A stretch of DNA of 54,907 nt. Source: Butyrivibrio sp. (GTDB lineage: Bacteria > Bacillota > Clostridia > Lachnospirales > Lachnospiraceae). Shown here in pieces: positions 52,608 through 54,907 of the stretch. The position numbers and the translations under genes were made by a program. The DNA lies in the NCBI GenBank assembly GCA_017620235.1, contig JAFZQT010000043.1:1-54907 (forward strand), given 5' to 3'. The stretch's first letter is position 1. Every line of letters starts with the position of its first letter. Under the pieces are notes generated by a model that did not search any database, was not told where the DNA came from, and worked only from the letters and a program-made list of their open reading frames with translations.

Positions 52608-52927
52608 GACAAAAGATGTCGATGGACAAAAGAGCTGCTCAGTTTCTCCCGTTCCAGGCAGTTAAGGGGCTTGATGAAGCTCTTTTGGCAAAAGAAAAGA
52701 TCAAAGTACCAAAAATCGAGCTCTCCGACGAAAGTGCCGAAGAACTCGATAAAAAAATGCACAGTATTAAAAAAGGTTCGATCATCACCTGCATTTACTT
52801 TCACAAAGGCGAATACCTGCAAGTAACGGGAATGGTTGCCCGCTTTGATGAAGTTGCAAGGGTCCTTCAGATTGTAAATACCAAGATTGGCTTTGATGAT
52901 ATTCTCGATGTAGATTTTCCTGAATAA
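52604..52927 (+). CDS. YolD-like protein
   Basis: A 107-residue YolD-like protein: MDKRAAQFLPFQAVKGLDEAL near the start and a C-terminal beta part (GSIITCIYFHKGEYLQVTGMV, IVNTKIGFDDILDVDF). The family accompanies Y-family polymerases in Firmicutes and is thought to act like a UmuD partner, but the mechanism is not settled. It starts at GTG, overlapping the polymerase stop (GTGA), so translation is coupled and both should respond to DNA damage. Confidence 0.9.
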   Translation: MRQKMSMDKRAAQFLPFQAVKGLDEALLAKEKIKVPKIELSDESAEELDKKMHSIKKGSIITCIYFHKGEYLQVTGMVARFDEVARVLQIVNTKIGFDDILDVDFPE

Positions 52928-52941
52928 GTTTAATGCTAAAT

Positions 52942-53439
52942 TTATCTCATCCCTTCGCGATTAATTTTATCAAGGAATCCCATACATCCTTCATAAACGT
53001 CTCGCCATGTCGCATCAAATCGTCCCGTATACCACGGATCTGCCACATCGCCGGTACGCTCCGTAAAGTCCAGCATCTTGTAAATCTTATTCTCAGGATC
53101 GCCGCCGTATATCATCTGCATATTTCTGATATTCGCGCTATCCATCCCGATAATATAATCAAACTTATCATAGTCGCTCTTCACGGTCTGTCTGGCCCGC
53201 TTCTCACTAACGCCCAGCTCGTTGTCATCCGTTCCGATGCCGTGCTCCCTAAGTTTTGCCCTCGCCGGCGGATACACTGGATTTCCAACACCGTGCCAGA
53301 TTTCCTCCGTGCTCGTCGCAGCCGATTCAATATAGAATGAATCTTCCAGACCACGTCTTTTCACTATATCTTTTAGTACAAATTCTGCCATAGGTGAACG
53401 ACATATGTTGCCGTGGCAGACGAAAAGTATTCTAATCAT
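52942..53439 (-). CDS. Low-molecular-weight protein-tyrosine phosphatase
   Basis: A 165-residue LMW-PTP. The P-loop FVCHGNICRSPMAE gives the nucleophile Cys8 and Arg14; the general-acid Asp is in VADPWYTGRFD near the C-terminus. Such enzymes dephosphorylate tyrosine kinases of capsule systems or arginine-phosphate (YwlE). The start is the ATG at 53439; the frame runs 35 codons further upstream without a ribosome site. Convergent with the YolD gene. It borders the integrase element, so it may mark the chromosome side of the attachment site. Confidence 0.93.
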   Translation of the reverse strand: MIRILFVCHGNICRSPMAEFVLKDIVKRRGLEDSFYIESAATSTEEIWHGVGNPVYPPARAKLREHGIGTDDNELGVSEKRARQTVKSDYDKFDYIIGMDSANIRNMQMIYGGDPENKIYKMLDFTERTGDVADPWYTGRFDATWRDVYEGCMGFLDKINREGMR

Positions 53440-53547
53440 TTCTCTAAATCCCTCTATTTCTGCGGTTTCTGGTGTTTTTCCATTTCCCGCCTTGTGGTTA
53501 TAACTGGCATTTCTTGGCATATTTTGGTGTATTTTTGTTGGCAAAAA

Positions 53548-53582
53548 GGGTAAAAATCGGGGTAAAACTCAACAATTTACCC
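53548..53582. repeat. GGGTAAA repeats next to the integrase
   Basis: GGGTAAAAA (53548-53556), GGGTAAA (53560-53566) and the inverted TTTACCC (53576-53582) lie just beyond the integrase stop. They could be part of an attachment or integrase-arm site, or a weak hairpin; the far end of the element is outside the window. Confidence 0.4.
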
Positions 53583-53600
53583 TTCAGTGTTTATGCGGGG

Positions 53601-54773
53601 TTAGACGATTTTAATATTCTTGAGTTCTTTCTTAGCATCGTCAAAATTGACATGTGTATAAGTATTTAATGTAACACTTATGTCCGAGTGTCCCATAAGA
53701 TATTGAAGTGTTTTAGGATTCATCCCTGCCTTAGCCATATTAGAGCAATACGTATGCCTACATACATGTGGTGTAATCTTAGGAATTTGAACTTTATAAA
53801 TCTTATTGTACTTCTGAACAATATGTTTAAAGTAGTGTTCCCAATGCAAAGAGTATACCACGCTTCCGTCCTTATCAAAATAGAGGAATCCTGTTCGACC
53901 ATCTATCATAGGTTCTGTCTTTGGTGGTTTTCTATTACAAACAATTCTTTTAAAACACTCCTCTACATCTGGCGTCATTGGTAAAACTCTTTTTCCGCTC
54001 TCTGTCTTAGTTTCTTCTATATAATAACCAACTGCTGCTCTTTTCTGTAATTGATGATCCACATTTATACTATGATTCTTGAAATCCAAATCTGATAATG
54101 TGAGGCCACAAAACTCAGAAATTCTCATTCCGGTTTTGAATAAAATGTATATTCCCTCATAATATCTTGAAAAATGAGAATCCTCTTGCACAAACTTTAG
54201 GAATTTCCGTTCAACATCTCTAGTAACTGCTTCTCTACGAACGCTATCATTAACTAAGACAGTTACCAGTTCAAATTCAAAAGGATTTTTCCTAATCAAA
54301 TCGTCATCAAATGCCAATTGAAAAGCAGGTCTTAGTATTCCTCTGATGTTATGTATCTGGCTATAACTTTTGCCTTGTTCCTGTTGCAATTTAATTAACC
54401 ATAACTTAGCATCAGATTTTCTAACAGTATCAATCCTTTTCTTACCAAACGAGTCATTTTTTAGAAAATTAAGTACTGTCTGATAATTCATTCGAGTATT
54501 TACTCTTACCCCTATCTTGGTAGCAACATATTTTTCAGCCAAATCATAGACACTCATATTTCCACCATTTGTAGCTACTTTGTCAAATTGATCTGCCTGA
54601 ATTCGCTTCTTCATTTCACGTATTGATTCAGTATGTTTCTTTCCAGGCGGAGTAAGATCATGATTATCTAGTCTCCAACTGTATATTTCCTTGGTTTTAC
54701 CATCCCATGATACATATCTATACCTATACCTCCCATCTCGCCTTTGGCTCTCTCCTTCGTGTAGGATAGTGTT
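53601..54773 (-). pseudogene. Tn916-type tyrosine recombinase, start removed by an IS
   Basis: The readable frame covers an arm-binding domain (GESQRRDGRYRYRYVSWDGK, about 54738-54679), a core-binding domain and the catalytic domain with R in TGMRISEF, HVCRHTY, GHSDI and the nucleophile in LNTYTH. It follows the Tn916 integrase closely over its length. Upstream of ...TILHEGESQ the sequence turns into the left end of an IS3-like element and meets an in-frame TAA. The native first ~10 codons are absent, and the first ATG (54614) lies after the arm-binding domain. Such a 337-residue product would lack DR-site binding, so excision is probably lost. Confidence 0.85.
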
Positions 54774-54907
54774 AGCATCTAATTAGTACATTTTAAAATG
54801 AGTTAATCCTTTAAATAGCATATAATACAAGAGGAGGAACTCATTATGCCAAGAAAAAACAAACAACACACAAAGCAGTTCAAGTTGGATGCTGTCAACT
54901 ATCGCAA
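54770..54907 (+). mobile_element. Left end of an IS3-like insertion sequence (partial)
   Basis: The sequence from TGTTAGCATC (54770) is unrelated to the integrase and leads to a transposase start. The junction interrupts the integrase coding frame. The right end and target duplication are outside the window. Confidence 0.7.
54846..54907 (+). CDS. IS3-family OrfA transposase, first 20 codons
   Basis: MPRKNKQHTKQFKLDAVNYR, with GAGGAGG seven bases upstream, is the typical opening of the HTH (transposase_8) OrfA of IS3/IS2-type elements. The gene runs off the right edge, so the programmed -1 frameshift to OrfB cannot be checked. Confidence 0.75.
   Translation, partial: MPRKNKQHTKQFKLDAVNYR

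Overview
The window looks like chromosome of a low-GC, Gram-positive anaerobe of the Lachnospiraceae type (Butyrivibrio or Pseudobutyrivibrio relatives are the closest feel). This is an inference from gene families: pyruvate phosphate dikinase, GH8 oligoxylanase, DUF2974 and DUF5050 proteins, a ThrH-type phosphatase, CPBP proteases, a Tn916-type integrase, and G-rich Shine-Dalgarno sites (GGAGG, AGGGG). No rRNA, tRNA or CRISPR array was found. Most genes are housekeeping or metabolic. The less ordinary parts are two membrane/defence-like gene groups, several structured non-coding stretches, and a mobile element at the right edge.

Layout. 1-5012: start of ppdK, a membrane-anchored glycerophosphodiesterase, an MFS sugar transporter, an Fe-alcohol dehydrogenase and a divergent AraC regulator. 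5178-7772: an ABC-F ATPase and purC. 7825-12934: two envelope-type proteins of unknown role, thrH, a HIT hydrolase and a lipoprotein. 13031-17721: a Dabb protein, an XRE/ORF6N pair with a twin-palindrome promoter, a membrane protein, a DUF3298 lipoprotein and GH8 Rex. 17809-20096: trpB2 and a PHP phosphoesterase. 20223-24949: a seven-gene operon (ABC ATPase, permease, DUF4097, CPBP protease, a 36-residue membrane peptide, two more CPBP proteases) behind a strong promoter covered by inverted repeats.

25156-31777: HAD phosphatase, an acidic small protein, maf, ppk1, ppx and pheA, all leftward and closely packed. 31896-34374: DUF5050 protein, pyrB and pyrI. 34523-39046: CAP lipoprotein, SOS-type dinB, an RluA-family pseudouridine synthase and a PIN-PhoH protein. 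39248-46927: a SulP transporter and a complete oppBCDFA peptide importer with a long structured leader. 47282-51158: a flagellin-like protein, a candidate small RNA, a DYRD-repeat membrane protein, a 189-bp inverted-repeat element and a HerA/DUF853 ATPase. 51342-53439: an SOS polymerase with its YolD partner and a low-molecular-weight tyrosine phosphatase. 53601-54907: a Tn916-type integrase whose first codons are cut off by an IS3-like insertion that runs out of the window.

How parts fit together. Two Y-family polymerases each carry a LexA-like box lying inside the promoter spacer, so both should be DNA-damage induced. One of them (51342), and the RluA-family gene, have -10 boxes placed so that the transcript should begin at the start codon itself (leaderless). 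ppk1 and ppx form a polyphosphate make/break pair. The opp operon should take up oligopeptides and may be controlled by an intrinsic terminator in its leader. The ABC/CPBP operon has the make-up of a peptide-immunity or peptide-processing system and is the strongest candidate for an undescribed system here.
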